DNA from: CAWGUU01 sp963825765
Lineage (GTDB): Bacteria > Actinomycetota > Acidimicrobiia > Acidimicrobiales > AC-14
DNA length: 64,000 nucleotides
Assembly: GCA_963825765.1 (NCBI GenBank)
Contig: CAWGUU010000003.1
Location: 744,001-808,000, forward strand
Reading direction: 5' to 3'
Shown here: positions 8,488 through 16,660 of the stretch, piece after piece
Layout of the letters: each line of letters starts with the position of its first letter
Numbering within the stretch: the first letter of the stretch is position 1
Position numbers and translations under genes: made by a program
Notes under the pieces: model-generated
What the model was told of the DNA's origin: nothing
Databases searched by the model: none
Seen by the model: the letters and a program-made list of their open reading frames with translations, nothing else

Positions 8488-8796
8488 CTACCTGACGCGG
8501 AATCCGGTGGCGCCCCGCGGCGTCTCCGGGACGACCTCGACCCCTGTCACCCTGGCCCCGGGCGGGCCCTCCCGGCACCACGCGACCATCCGCTCGACCA
8601 CGGACCGATCGCCTTCGAACCAGGCCTCGACGCCACCCTCGGCCGTGTTCCGGATCCAACCGGCGAGCCCAGCCCCCGCCGCCAGTCGCCGACAGGTGTC
8701 CCGGTAGAACACTCCCTGCACCCGGCCCGAGACCACGACCCTGACGCAGGCCGGCTCGTCGGGCACGGCGTCAGGATGCTCGTCGGCCTCGGCCAC
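8488..8796 (-). CDS. acyP: Acylphosphatase
   Basis: 102 residues, the usual size. It hydrolyses acyl phosphates. The signature GRVQGVFYR with catalytic Arg32, followed by GWIRNT with catalytic Asn50, is intact. Its stop-to-start neighbour upstream is the DUF3151 gene 11 bases away, so the two are likely co-transcribed. The first 15 or so residues are an acidic extension. Confidence 0.95.
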   Translation of the reverse strand: MAEADEHPDAVPDEPACVRVVVSGRVQGVFYRDTCRRLAAGAGLAGWIRNTAEGGVEAWFEGDRSVVERMVAWCREGPPGARVTGVEVVPETPRGATGFRVR

Positions 8797-8807
8797 GACG
8801 ACGCCGC

Positions 8808-9251
8808 TCAGGACAGGTCGTCGCCGAGCTCGGGATCGAGCTGGCGGAGGAACTCGGTGCAGCGCTGCTCCTCGTCCGCTTCACCGATGGCCGCCGCCAT
8901 CCGTCGCAGGCCGTCGAGGGAGCGCAGGAACCCCCGGTTCGTCTCCTGCTGCCAGCGGACGTACCCGGATCCCCGCCAGCCCGACTGGCGCAGCCGGTCG
9001 AGGCCCCGGTGGTAGCCGACGCGGAAGCAGGCGTAGCCCTCGACGTCGTCGCGGGCGGCGAGCCCCAGGCGGGCCCAGCCGTCGAGGAAGCGGGGCCAGC
9101 GCGCCACTACCGCGGCGATGGCCGCCCGCCGGGAGTCGTCGGGCTGCTCGAGGGCCTCGGCCAGGGCGGCGAGCGCCTCCGCGGGCTCAGGGTCGAGCAC
9201 GGTCTGGGGCAGCCCTGACGAGAACGAAACCGGCCGGTCAGTCATCGGCAC
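8808..9251 (-). CDS. DUF3151 family protein
   Basis: 147 residues. The core motifs DGWARLG, CFRVGYHRGLD, GWRGSGYVRW and NRGFLRSL are characteristic of DUF3151, a family found nearly only in Actinomycetota (I associate it with Rv0360c). The fold is all-helical and TPR-like; the function is unknown. It lies directly upstream of the acylphosphatase gene. Confidence 0.85.
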   Translation of the reverse strand: MPMTDRPVSFSSGLPQTVLDPEPAEALAALAEALEQPDDSRRAAIAAVVARWPRFLDGWARLGLAARDDVEGYACFRVGYHRGLDRLRQSGWRGSGYVRWQQETNRGFLRSLDGLRRMAAAIGEADEEQRCTEFLRQLDPELGDDLS

Positions 9252-9378
9252 TCCTCTGATCGGCGATGGCGTCCCAAGGGTAGCGGCCGAACTCGTACAC
9301 CTGATCCGCCTGGTAGAATTCGCATGAGCGACTCTTGCTACCGAATCCCGCTACCAAAACGTCCCGCCCGGAGGACCC

Positions 9379-9738
9379 GTGAACTCTGCTGCCGTGATCC
9401 AGGAGCTCGAGGAGCTCGAGCGGAGGCTCCGCCGGCTGCGCATCGAGCTGCTCAACTCCGACGCGGACGGCGAGATCAACCCCACGCTGCGCCAGCTGAC
9501 CTTCATCAAGGCGTTCGTCGAGCACGGCGGGAGCCTCACCGCCGCCGAGGTGTCCGAGGCGGCCTTGGACGCCGGCTACGACCCTCGGGGCACAGCCGGG
9601 TTCTACCGCGGCGCCGAGCCCTTCCTGATGAGCGACGGCGACAAGCGGACCATCACCGCGGCCGGGCGGAACTGGTTCGAGGCCAACGCCGACCTCCTCA
9701 ACGGCGCCGGTCCTGCCTACCAGGCGGCGACCAGATGA
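9379..9738 (+). CDS. Small hypothetical protein, first of a two-gene unit
   Basis: 119 residues from a GTG start with GGAGG eight bases upstream. The N-terminal 30 residues form a Glu/Arg/Leu-rich helix that could be a coiled coil. The rest (SLTAAEVSEAALDAGYDPRG followed by TAGFYRGAEP) resembles a winged-helix domain by its alternation of helices and turns, though no family is recognised. A TAGAAT box at 9313-9318 could be its -10 element. Its stop overlaps the start of the next gene (ATGA). Confidence 0.6.
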   Translation: MNSAAVIQELEELERRLRRLRIELLNSDADGEINPTLRQLTFIKAFVEHGGSLTAAEVSEAALDAGYDPRGTAGFYRGAEPFLMSDGDKRTITAAGRNWFEANADLLNGAGPAYQAATR

Positions 9739-10457
9739 GGGCCGTCCCCTCGCCCGCCTGCCCGCTGTGCGCCTCGCAAAACCACTTCGACATGCCGGTC
9801 GCGCTCCCCGAAGGAGGCTGGCAGTTCGTGTGCCGCGCCACCCATGGTCCGTACGTGTTCGACCTCGATGCGGACAACCAGGTCGTCCCGTACGCCGAGG
9901 ACCTGGCCGCGGAGCTGGCCATCTCCGACGACCTCCGCACCTTGATCTTGAACGAGTTCCAACGGGTCGAGTACGGCATCGTCGAGCACATGTACGGCAC
10001 CAACCACCGGAAGAAGTACGACAAGCTCATCGGGATCTACGGGCATGCGGCCACCACGCCGAGCAAGTACACCGCTTCGTCGTTCATCGCCGGCGTGCTC
10101 GGCCGGCTGCGAGTCCTCGGCGACCTCAACGGCGACATCGGCCTGGCCACCGGCTACTGGTCCGAGAACGTGGCCGTCTCCTATTGGTGTCCCGCCGACG
10201 TCGAGCCGACCGCGAAGAAGACGTGGGAGTCGTTCGCCGTCGAGCGGGACATCGATCCCATGTCGTGGCCGTTGCTGGGCTCGACCCGCGCCCAGCGCTA
10301 CTGGAACAACGAGTTCCTGGCGCTCGCGGCCGGGGACCCCGTGGACGCCTCCAACCTGGTCGCCAAGGGCTGGGACGGCCGGATGGAGTCGTTGCTCGAG
10401 TCGGTGTACAAGGTCGCGGTGAACCCGGAGGGCACCACGCAGGACGGCCAGCGGTAG
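9735..10457 (+). CDS. Hypothetical protein with N-terminal Cys/His cluster
   Basis: 240 residues. It starts at the ATGA overlap with the preceding gene. The N-terminus has CPLCASQNH and, about 25 residues later, CRATHG, a possible zinc site. The remainder is a mixed alpha/beta domain without motifs I can name. The last 160 bases overlap the 3' end of the convergent DUF692 gene in antisense. Because codon pattern and protein quality look better on this strand there, the DUF692 end is the more doubtful. Confidence 0.6.
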   Translation: MRAVPSPACPLCASQNHFDMPVALPEGGWQFVCRATHGPYVFDLDADNQVVPYAEDLAAELAISDDLRTLILNEFQRVEYGIVEHMYGTNHRKKYDKLIGIYGHAATTPSKYTASSFIAGVLGRLRVLGDLNGDIGLATGYWSENVAVSYWCPADVEPTAKKTWESFAVERDIDPMSWPLLGSTRAQRYWNNEFLALAAGDPVDASNLVAKGWDGRMESLLESVYKVAVNPEGTTQDGQR

Positions 10458-11503
10458 CAGTCGGCCGCGACCGTCCCGCCGAGACCCTGCGCGGCCCGCT
10501 TCCTGGCCAGCGCCGCGGCGGCCGCTTCCAGCTTGACCGCGTCGAAGGCGATCGACGTCGGTGACCCGCCGACGAGGGCGCGGACCAGCTCCTCCTGGTC
10601 GGCTTCGGACCGCTGGCGCTCGTGCGCCGTCGCCTTCGACGACGGTCCGGATGGAGCGCGACAGGTGGGTGGAGGCGCCGGCCGGCCGAGACCGGCCGCC
10701 GCGGCGATGGTGTCGAGCTCGGCTTCCAGGTCGGCGGTCGGCGGGAAGTGGCTGTCACGTTCGAGCATGGCGCCCGGTACCGCCCGGCGAGCCGCCAAGT
10801 CGGACAGGAGGTCGAAGACGGCTTGGGGCACCGGGTCGGCGTGGGTGTCGTGGTAGAGCCCCGACTCCTCCAGGCCGCCGGCGACGTGGACGTAGGCCAG
10901 CCGGTCCAGGGGGAGGCGGTCGAGCACGGCGACCGGGTCGTGCCCGTGGTTGCGGGCGTTGGCGTAGAGGTTGGCCACGTCGAGCAGCAGGAACGCACCG
11001 GTGCGCTCGAGCAACTCGGTGACGAGGGCCGCCTCGTCGATCTCGGCGTCGGGCCACTCGAAGAGAGCAGCGATCGGCTCCAGCACCAGAGGGACGGGCA
11101 GTGCGGCCATCGCCGTCGTGACGTTGGCCACGAGCACCTCGAGCATGGCCCGGGTCCTGGGCACGGGCAGGAGGTGGCCGGCTTCGACACCCCCCGCCCG
11201 CACGAACGCGATGTGCTCGCTCACCAGGGGAGCGTCGACCCGTTCGGCCAACGTGGCCAGGGCCGCCAGCCGGGCCGGGTCGGGCGCATGCGCGCTGCCC
11301 AGCGACAGGCGGACGCCGTGGGGGACGACCCGCACACCCCTGCGCCGGAGCGCCTCGAGCGGCAACGGCAACGGCCGACCCTCGGGGAACGCCTCGGCCA
11401 CGATCTCGACGAAACCGAGGTCGGTCCGCCGGAAGGCCAGTCCGGCGAGCTCGTCCCGCCACCCCATGCCGAGCCCGAGGCCCAGGGCGAGATCGGCGGT
11501 CAT
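10298..11503 (-). CDS. DUF692 / MNIO family enzyme with C-terminal extension
   Basis: 401 residues in the open frame. Residues 1-265 form the TIM-barrel DUF692 domain, now known to include multinuclear non-heme iron oxidases that modify cysteines in ribosomal peptides. Likely metal ligands are His62 (PHGVRLSLG), Glu97-His98 (SEHIAF), Glu142, Asp175 (LLLDVANLYAN), His206 (YVHVAGG) and Glu248. Residues 300-338 (helical, ending ALARKRAA) look like the partner domain seen in actinobacterial homologues. The last 55 residues read poorly and overlap the convergent gene, so the true stop may be lost to an indel. The start overlaps the stop of the Gly/Cys-tailed protein gene (ATGA), its probable substrate. 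Confidence 0.85.
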   Translation of the reverse strand: MTADLALGLGLGMGWRDELAGLAFRRTDLGFVEIVAEAFPEGRPLPLPLEALRRRGVRVVPHGVRLSLGSAHAPDPARLAALATLAERVDAPLVSEHIAFVRAGGVEAGHLLPVPRTRAMLEVLVANVTTAMAALPVPLVLEPIAALFEWPDAEIDEAALVTELLERTGAFLLLDVANLYANARNHGHDPVAVLDRLPLDRLAYVHVAGGLEESGLYHDTHADPVPQAVFDLLSDLAARRAVPGAMLERDSHFPPTADLEAELDTIAAAAGLGRPAPPPTCRAPSGPSSKATAHERQRSEADQEELVRALVGGSPTSIAFDAVKLEAAAAALARKRAAQGLGGTVAADCYRWPSCVVPSGFTATLYTDSSNDSIRPSQPLATRLEASTGSPAASARNSLFQ

Positions 11504-12510
11504 CCGCTGCACCCTCCGCCGCCGCCGCAGCCCCCACCGCCGCCGCCGCAGCCACCCCCACCTCCGCCACAGCCGGCGCCGTAGCCGTAGCCGGCGGCGC
11601 CCAACCCGCCCCCGTACCCGGCGGCGCCACCGTCGCCCCACCAGCGGTGTGGGGTGGACGCCATCTCGGCCTCGTACCCCATGGCTAGCGCGAGCGGCGG
11701 GTCGCTGAGCCACAGCGCGCCGACGCCGGCCAGAGCCAGGGCCATCCCGAGGGACGCATCCCCGGCGGTCATCGCCCGGGCCGGCAGTTCCGTCTGCTCG
11801 CGGCGCAGCTCGGTGAGGAGTCGGTTGCCATGCCTGGTCCGCACCAGGCGCCGCCGGGCGACGAAGACAGTCGCTGCGACCGTGACGATAAGCAGGACGA
11901 CCAGGAACGTGACCGGCCGCCCTCGCTGGAGGCCGATGGTGGCCCGAAGTGCGCCCGCCGCCAGGAGCGGCAGGAACCACAACCACCGGTGGTGCAGCCG
12001 ATCGGCGTCCTCCGCCGGGTAGAGCAGGCCCCGCTCCTCTAGGTCCGCCCGCAGGTCGGCGAAGGCGGACGCCTCGGTGGCGAGCGTCACGACCGTCGAC
12101 GCCGATCGTGGCTCGGCGTGGCGCGCCGCCTCGTAGACCGCCCGCTCGACGGGATCGGCGCCGGGATCGAGGCTGTGCCGCACCGTCATGTCCGTGCTCA
12201 CGCCGAGCTGCTCGAGCTGGGAGGCGGACATGCCGGCGAGGTCCAGATCGCCGGACGCCTCCAGCTCGCGCAGCAGGCGGTCGCCGAGCTCCAGCGCACC
12301 CTGGCGGTCGAGGTTCACCAGTGCCACGACCGCCGCCAGCCGCTCCCCGCCGTTGAGCATCGCCACCTCGTACTCGTCGAGCCCGTCGGTGCCCTCGTCG
12401 GAGGCACCGACCCTTCGGTGCCCGCCCCACAACGCTGCGGCAGCCACCACCAGGAGCGCCGAGCCGTAGAGAGCCAGGAAGACCGGACCGCTGATTCCCC
12501 ATGTGTTCAT
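11500..12510 (-). CDS. TIGR04222-like membrane protein with Gly/Cys-rich tail
   Basis: 336 residues from ATG 12510. An N-terminal membrane helix (about residues 7-29) precedes a soluble region beginning with LDEYEVAMLNGGERLAAVVA, then three more hydrophobic segments. From about residue 290 the chain becomes a tail made mostly of Gly with Tyr/Ala and four Cys spaced by runs of 5-6 Gly, ending CSG. I recall TIGR04222 as describing such proteins, always beside a DUF692 gene. Here the DUF692 start overlaps this stop. The four cysteines are plausible modification sites, but no chemistry is shown. Confidence 0.85.
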   Translation of the reverse strand: MNTWGISGPVFLALYGSALLVVAAAALWGGHRRVGASDEGTDGLDEYEVAMLNGGERLAAVVALVNLDRQGALELGDRLLRELEASGDLDLAGMSASQLEQLGVSTDMTVRHSLDPGADPVERAVYEAARHAEPRSASTVVTLATEASAFADLRADLEERGLLYPAEDADRLHHRWLWFLPLLAAGALRATIGLQRGRPVTFLVVLLIVTVAATVFVARRRLVRTRHGNRLLTELRREQTELPARAMTAGDASLGMALALAGVGALWLSDPPLALAMGYEAEMASTPHRWWGDGGAAGYGGGLGAAGYGYGAGCGGGGGGCGGGGGGCGGGGGCSG

Positions 12511-12583
12511 GGATCGATCGTGCGGTTCGAACTCTACGAATGGAACTGCGAACTCGACCGAACCTCCGCCGAAGACGGCCCGG

Positions 12584-12997
12584 TCAGACGCCGGGCGCGG
12601 CGCCGATCGAGGCGGCCACGAGCGCCACGACCGAGGCCAACGAGCTGACGCCGGCGACGACGACCGCGGCACCAGCCAGGTGCGTCACCCACGTGGGCCC
12701 GGCCACCCGCCCGACGATGGCCCGCCTGGCCAGCAGCACTGCGCCCAGCGCGAACAGGAGTGCCATCGATGCGGGTATCACCACGTCCCAACGCCCGTCG
12801 GCGGGCTCCGACGGGATCCCGACGAACGACTGCGCCACGACCGACGCCAGGGACCCGCCGCCGAACATCCCGAGCACCGCAAGGGTGAAGGCCGAGATCG
12901 CCGCCGGCTCCGCCGACAGGATCGAGCTGGTCGACCACCACGTCGGGTCGAGTTGGTCCTCGTCTTCGCGTTCGATACGGCCTTCGATGTTTGTCAT
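12584..12997 (-). CDS. Small membrane protein, unknown function
   Basis: 137 residues from ATG 12997. A short acidic N-terminus is followed by three hydrophobic segments (about residues 30-55, 68-90 and 103-130). It sits between the EgtD-like gene (72 bases upstream) and the Gly/Cys-tailed protein gene (73 bases downstream), all on the same strand, so it may belong to the same transcript. No family is recognised. Confidence 0.6.
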   Translation of the reverse strand: MTNIEGRIEREDEDQLDPTWWSTSSILSAEPAAISAFTLAVLGMFGGGSLASVVAQSFVGIPSEPADGRWDVVIPASMALLFALGAVLLARRAIVGRVAGPTWVTHLAGAAVVVAGVSSLASVVALVAASIGAAPGV

Positions 12998-13068
12998 GTG
13001 GCGGATCGTCCTGCCCGAAGCGACCGAAGGACAGGCCGAACTTCGGCGAACCTGCCGGCCTGCGGCCT

Positions 13069-14442
13069 TCAGGACGGCTTCTGGAGAAGGTAGAGCAGGA
13101 CCACCCTGTCGTTCTCGACGCCCCTGACCCCGCCGGGGAACCGCTCCAGGATCGTGAAGCCGATCCCGCAGACCACCTGCTCGAGGTCGCTCTCGGAGTA
13201 CTCGTGCACGTAGGCCAGGCGGACGTCGCTCCACGTCTTGCCGCCGAAGCTCACCCGTTCGCACTGGGTGACCGTCGTTACCGTGTTCGGGATGACGCTG
13301 CGAGAGCGCTCCCGACGGATGCTGATCAGGTCCCTGTGGTCGTCGTACACCGCGCCCAGGTCCTCCAGTGGGCCGAAGTTGAAGCGCTTCTTGGCCTCCT
13401 CACCGATACCCGGGGCGTGTCCAGCCTCCTCGTCGACGTGGCATCGGACCTCGAGAAGCAGCAGGTCACCGACCCACATGCTGGCGTACACCGTCTCCAG
13501 GAAGCCCTGGTCGTCGCTCATGTTCCCCAACGTGTTGCCCAGCAACGCCAGCACGTTGGGGCCGGCGCGGTCCTTGTAGACGGGCGAGAACAGGCCCAGC
13601 GAGTCGAACGGGGCGATGATCCCCTTCACCGAGACCTTGGACGCGAGCTCGCCGCTCAGAACGGTCTGGATGGCGTGGACGATCATCGCCGGATTGATGT
13701 CGTAGGGGTAGTAGAAGAGCGAGCCGTCGGTCGGTTCGGCGGCGGCGACGAGGCTGTGCACCAGCGCCCGGTCCTTGGCGCCGGTGCCCGGTCCCAGGCC
13801 CACGAAGTCGATCTGCTCCCGCCCGACGGCGGCGACGATGGCATGGGCGATGTCGTTGGCCTTCGACTCGCAGAGCTCCACGCTGGCCCGGTAGTAGGTG
13901 TAGCGGTGGTCCTGTGTCAGCCGGACCCAGTTCAGGTACCCGTGATGGGTGAGATAGGCGAAATAGGTCGGGATGGGCAGCCTGGCGTTGAGCAGCTCCC
14001 GCAGGTGGTGGTCGACCCGGCCGAGCACCGTGTCCATGCCCAGGTAGATGGTGGCGTCGATGATCCCCTCGTAGACCTCACCGCGAGCCAGCCGGGAGGG
14101 CGCGTGCGAGTCCTTCCGCTTGCCCCGGCCGGTGGCCCGCGCCGCCTTGTCCGACCGCAGGGCGGCAAACAGCTCCTCCTCGGTGACGGTCACGCCCGGT
14201 CGGGCGCAGAGCCACTCGGCGAGAACCTGCACCTTGGCGTCGCCGGGATAGACGAGCTGACCGGTGGTGGAGTGGACCCGCCTCCAGGACTCGATGGTGG
14301 TCTCGGGGTAGTCGTGCCCGGTCTGGCGCAGGAGCTGCTGGCGGAGCGCCCGCGGCGACAGGTCCGCCTCCTGCAGGCACCGTTCGAACAGCGTCTTGAA
14401 GCTCTCGCCGATCCCGTCGGAACCGTCGCCCATGTCGGTCAC
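13069..14442 (-). CDS. EgtD-like SAM-dependent methyltransferase with N-terminal extension
   Basis: 457 residues. The region from about residue 115 matches the histidine-specific methyltransferase fold (Methyltransf_33): GLGPGTGAKD at 215-224 as the SAM loop, LLGNTLGNM at 300-308, and EVRCHVDE. EgtD makes the trimethylhistidine precursor of ergothioneine, but here no egtB, egtC or egtE is visible, so the substrate is open. Residues 10-95 form an extra helical domain (EADLSPRALRQQLLRQTG and so on) that could bind DNA or a peptide. It heads the leftward run toward the DUF692 gene. Confidence 0.75.
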   Translation of the reverse strand: MTDMGDGSDGIGESFKTLFERCLQEADLSPRALRQQLLRQTGHDYPETTIESWRRVHSTTGQLVYPGDAKVQVLAEWLCARPGVTVTEEELFAALRSDKAARATGRGKRKDSHAPSRLARGEVYEGIIDATIYLGMDTVLGRVDHHLRELLNARLPIPTYFAYLTHHGYLNWVRLTQDHRYTYYRASVELCESKANDIAHAIVAAVGREQIDFVGLGPGTGAKDRALVHSLVAAAEPTDGSLFYYPYDINPAMIVHAIQTVLSGELASKVSVKGIIAPFDSLGLFSPVYKDRAGPNVLALLGNTLGNMSDDQGFLETVYASMWVGDLLLLEVRCHVDEEAGHAPGIGEEAKKRFNFGPLEDLGAVYDDHRDLISIRRERSRSVIPNTVTTVTQCERVSFGGKTWSDVRLAYVHEYSESDLEQVVCGIGFTILERFPGGVRGVENDRVVLLYLLQKPS

Positions 14443-14562
14443 CCCTCGAAGCCTAGGAGGGCATCCTCACGACCGAACCATCCGAAGGAAACCCCGAAGG
14501 GCAACGAAGTCGGCCGAACGGGCCGGCTTGCCCGTCCCGGAGGCCTGGGCAATCGTGGGCCC

Positions 14563-15666
14563 ATGCAGAGAACGGGCAGGGCACGGGTGATGACGTTGGG
14601 CGTGGCGGTGGCGATGGCCGCGCTGGTCGCGTGCAGCGACGGCTCGTCGACCACCACCACGACGGTGAGCCCCTCCACGACCGTCCCGGTGATCAAGTAC
14701 GACCAGCCGTCGACGGTCAAGCTGGTAGGCACCGGCTTCGTCGACGGTGCCAGCCTCGACGGGTCGGCGGCCTACGTGGAGCAGGAGGACGCACGGTTCC
14801 CCCAGCCCGGGTGTGAGGGCCAGCCCGAGCCCGTGCTCTTCCGCCTCCCGCTGGACGGCGGCGAACGCGAGCTCCTCGGCACGAGTGAGAATCAGCTCCA
14901 CGGCCGCCTCACCTTCGGCACCGGCAACCGGATCGCCGTCGTGGGTGGCTGTGAGGGGTTCTTCACCGACCTCTGGGTCGGGACCGAGACGCTCGACGGC
15001 CACCTCGACGGGATCCGCAGAGTCCCGGTCGCCGACCTTCCCGAGGGCCAGACGCTGGCGACGTTCTCGGTGTCGTGGTCGGCCGACGGCTCGTCGCTGC
15101 TGGCGGCCGTCAACAGCCTGGACGGAGGCTCCGGACGAGTCGTTGCCATCGACCCCGACAGCGGCGCGTTCACCACGCTGTTCGACGCCGGCGCCACCCA
15201 CGGCGTCGCCCAGGTGGCCCAGCTGGCCGACGGCTCCTACGTGGTCGCGGCCGACGGCAACGTGTCCATCCGCGACGCCCAGGGCACGGTGCAGTCAGAG
15301 GTCCGGGCACAGTCCTTCGAGGCGGCCATCGACCTGCAGACGGTGATCGCGTACGGCGACGACGTCCTGCTGGTGGCGCCGAAGGCCCGCCCCATCCAGC
15401 TGGTGCCCGGCAAACCGGGCAAGCTGGTGACGTCGGCCGCCCCCTCGCCCGACGGGCGGGCGGTGGTCTACAACTTCGCCGACGCCGGCGGGAGCAACGA
15501 GATCAGCCTCATCACCGTCGAGGACGCCCAAATGTACAAGCTGGCCGGACCGGGTTCGCTGGGGCGGGTGTTCTTCTCCGGGGACGGGAGGGCGGTGGTC
15601 TTCAACCAGTTCCGGCCTGCGCCCGACTTCGTGGCCGACGTGGGCGTGGTCCGCTTCCCGAACTGA
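14563..15666 (+). CDS. Lipoprotein with WD40/TolB-like beta-propeller
   Basis: 367 residues from ATG 14563. The signal peptide ends in a lipobox LVAC (Cys at about residue 25) followed by a Ser/Thr linker. The mature part shows repeated SWSADGSSLL, SPDGRAVVYNF and FSGDGRAVVF strands with GG...I/V turns, as in TolB or WD40-like propellers. It should face the outside of the membrane. The binding partner is unknown. It diverges from the EgtD-like gene. Confidence 0.8.
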   Translation: MQRTGRARVMTLGVAVAMAALVACSDGSSTTTTTVSPSTTVPVIKYDQPSTVKLVGTGFVDGASLDGSAAYVEQEDARFPQPGCEGQPEPVLFRLPLDGGERELLGTSENQLHGRLTFGTGNRIAVVGGCEGFFTDLWVGTETLDGHLDGIRRVPVADLPEGQTLATFSVSWSADGSSLLAAVNSLDGGSGRVVAIDPDSGAFTTLFDAGATHGVAQVAQLADGSYVVAADGNVSIRDAQGTVQSEVRAQSFEAAIDLQTVIAYGDDVLLVAPKARPIQLVPGKPGKLVTSAAPSPDGRAVVYNFADAGGSNEISLITVEDAQMYKLAGPGSLGRVFFSGDGRAVVFNQFRPAPDFVADVGVVRFPN

Positions 15667-15739
15667 CCGCATCGGTTCGATCGCGGTGCGCCGTCCCACC
15701 CGGCCGGGTGGGACGGCGGCGTGCGCGGGTATCCGCAGC

Positions 15740-16561
15740 TCAGCGGGTGTAGGTGACCGAGTTGTACCAACCGAAGCAGGCGGAGATCGACGAACCCTGG
15801 TTGTTGGCGTCGCCCGCGTAGCTGGCCCGCCACCGGTAGGTGCCGCTGACGGTCGGCCGGTAGGCGGTCGAGACCGTCGGGCCGCTGGCGTTCACGGGGA
15901 CCGAGACGGTGAGCAACGGCGTCCCGGTGCAATTCTGGGTGTTGGTGAGCTGAAAGGTGATCTTCCCGGTGGGCTTGTAACCGGTCAGCGTGGCCGAGGC
16001 CGTGAGCTGGCCGTTCGTCACGGGCTGGGCCTTGATCGTCATGGTGTTCCGGGCCTTGCTGACCAGCACGTCGGCGGTAGGGGCGGTGCAAGGCGTGGGG
16101 CCGACCGGCTTGTTGTTGGCGTCCCCGCTGTAGCGGCTGGTCCACCGGTACGTCCCCGACACCTGGGCGACCGAGGAGGGGGAGTTGACCGACTTGCCCT
16201 TGACAGCCACCGTCGAGCTGAAGATCGGCGACACGCAATTGGTGTCGCCGGGCTTGTACAGCTGGAAGGTGACCGTGCCCGTCGGGGTGACGCTGGTGCC
16301 GTTGATGTTCACGTTGGCGAAGACCTGGTAGCCGATCGAGGTGTTGCTGGAGCCGTAGGTGGTGAGGGTGGGCGTCGCGGTTGCGGCGGCCGCCGGGCCG
16401 GCGCTGGACACGAGGACGGCGACGGTCATGGTGGTCAGCATCACGGCCAGCCTCCGCCACGCACGGTGAGGAGCAGGATTGACGGGACGACTGGCCTGGA
16501 TGCGTACCCGGCCGGACGAAGGAGTCGTGGAGGGTGTGCTCGCGGTGATGTTCTCGCTCAT
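15740..16561 (-). CDS. Secreted protein with two Ig-like repeats
   Basis: 273 residues if started at ATG 16561 (an in-frame ATG at 16633 would add 24 residues). After a Thr/Ser/Pro-rich N-terminus, a hydrophobic segment (VMLTTMTVAVLVSSAGPAAA) serves as signal. The mature part has two similar units, each with PTGTVTFQL or PTGKITFQL, a Cys, VSGTYRWTSRYSGD or VSGTYRWRASYAGD, and NN. These are Big_5/SLH-adhesin-like Ig domains, here probably surface proteins. Two conserved Cys per unit suggest a disulfide. Confidence 0.8.
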   Translation of the reverse strand: MSENITASTPSTTPSSGRVRIQASRPVNPAPHRAWRRLAVMLTTMTVAVLVSSAGPAAAATATPTLTTYGSSNTSIGYQVFANVNINGTSVTPTGTVTFQLYKPGDTNCVSPIFSSTVAVKGKSVNSPSSVAQVSGTYRWTSRYSGDANNKPVGPTPCTAPTADVLVSKARNTMTIKAQPVTNGQLTASATLTGYKPTGKITFQLTNTQNCTGTPLLTVSVPVNASGPTVSTAYRPTVSGTYRWRASYAGDANNQGSSISACFGWYNSVTYTR

Positions 16562-16660
16562 GGCTGGGCTATCGGTGGGAGTTGCGAAAAGCTTGATAAC
16601 TTTTTTCTGCGGCCGCGACCGCCCGGCCGCCACCGAGAGTGGTCGTGACGATCCCGCCGG

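Noticed and set aside
8394..8707. Frame continuing after the DUF4097 gene from the overlapping GTG
   Set aside because: Arg/Gly/Ala-rich noise antisense to the acylphosphatase gene.
11503..11640. GC-rich short repeats resembling a tandem repeat array or CRISPR
   Set aside because: They are Gly and Cys codons in the tail of the membrane protein; no spacer-repeat pattern.
12991..15666. Very long plus-strand frame of 891 codons
   Set aside because: The first half is antisense to the EgtD-like gene; only the last 367 codons (from 14563) are a real gene.
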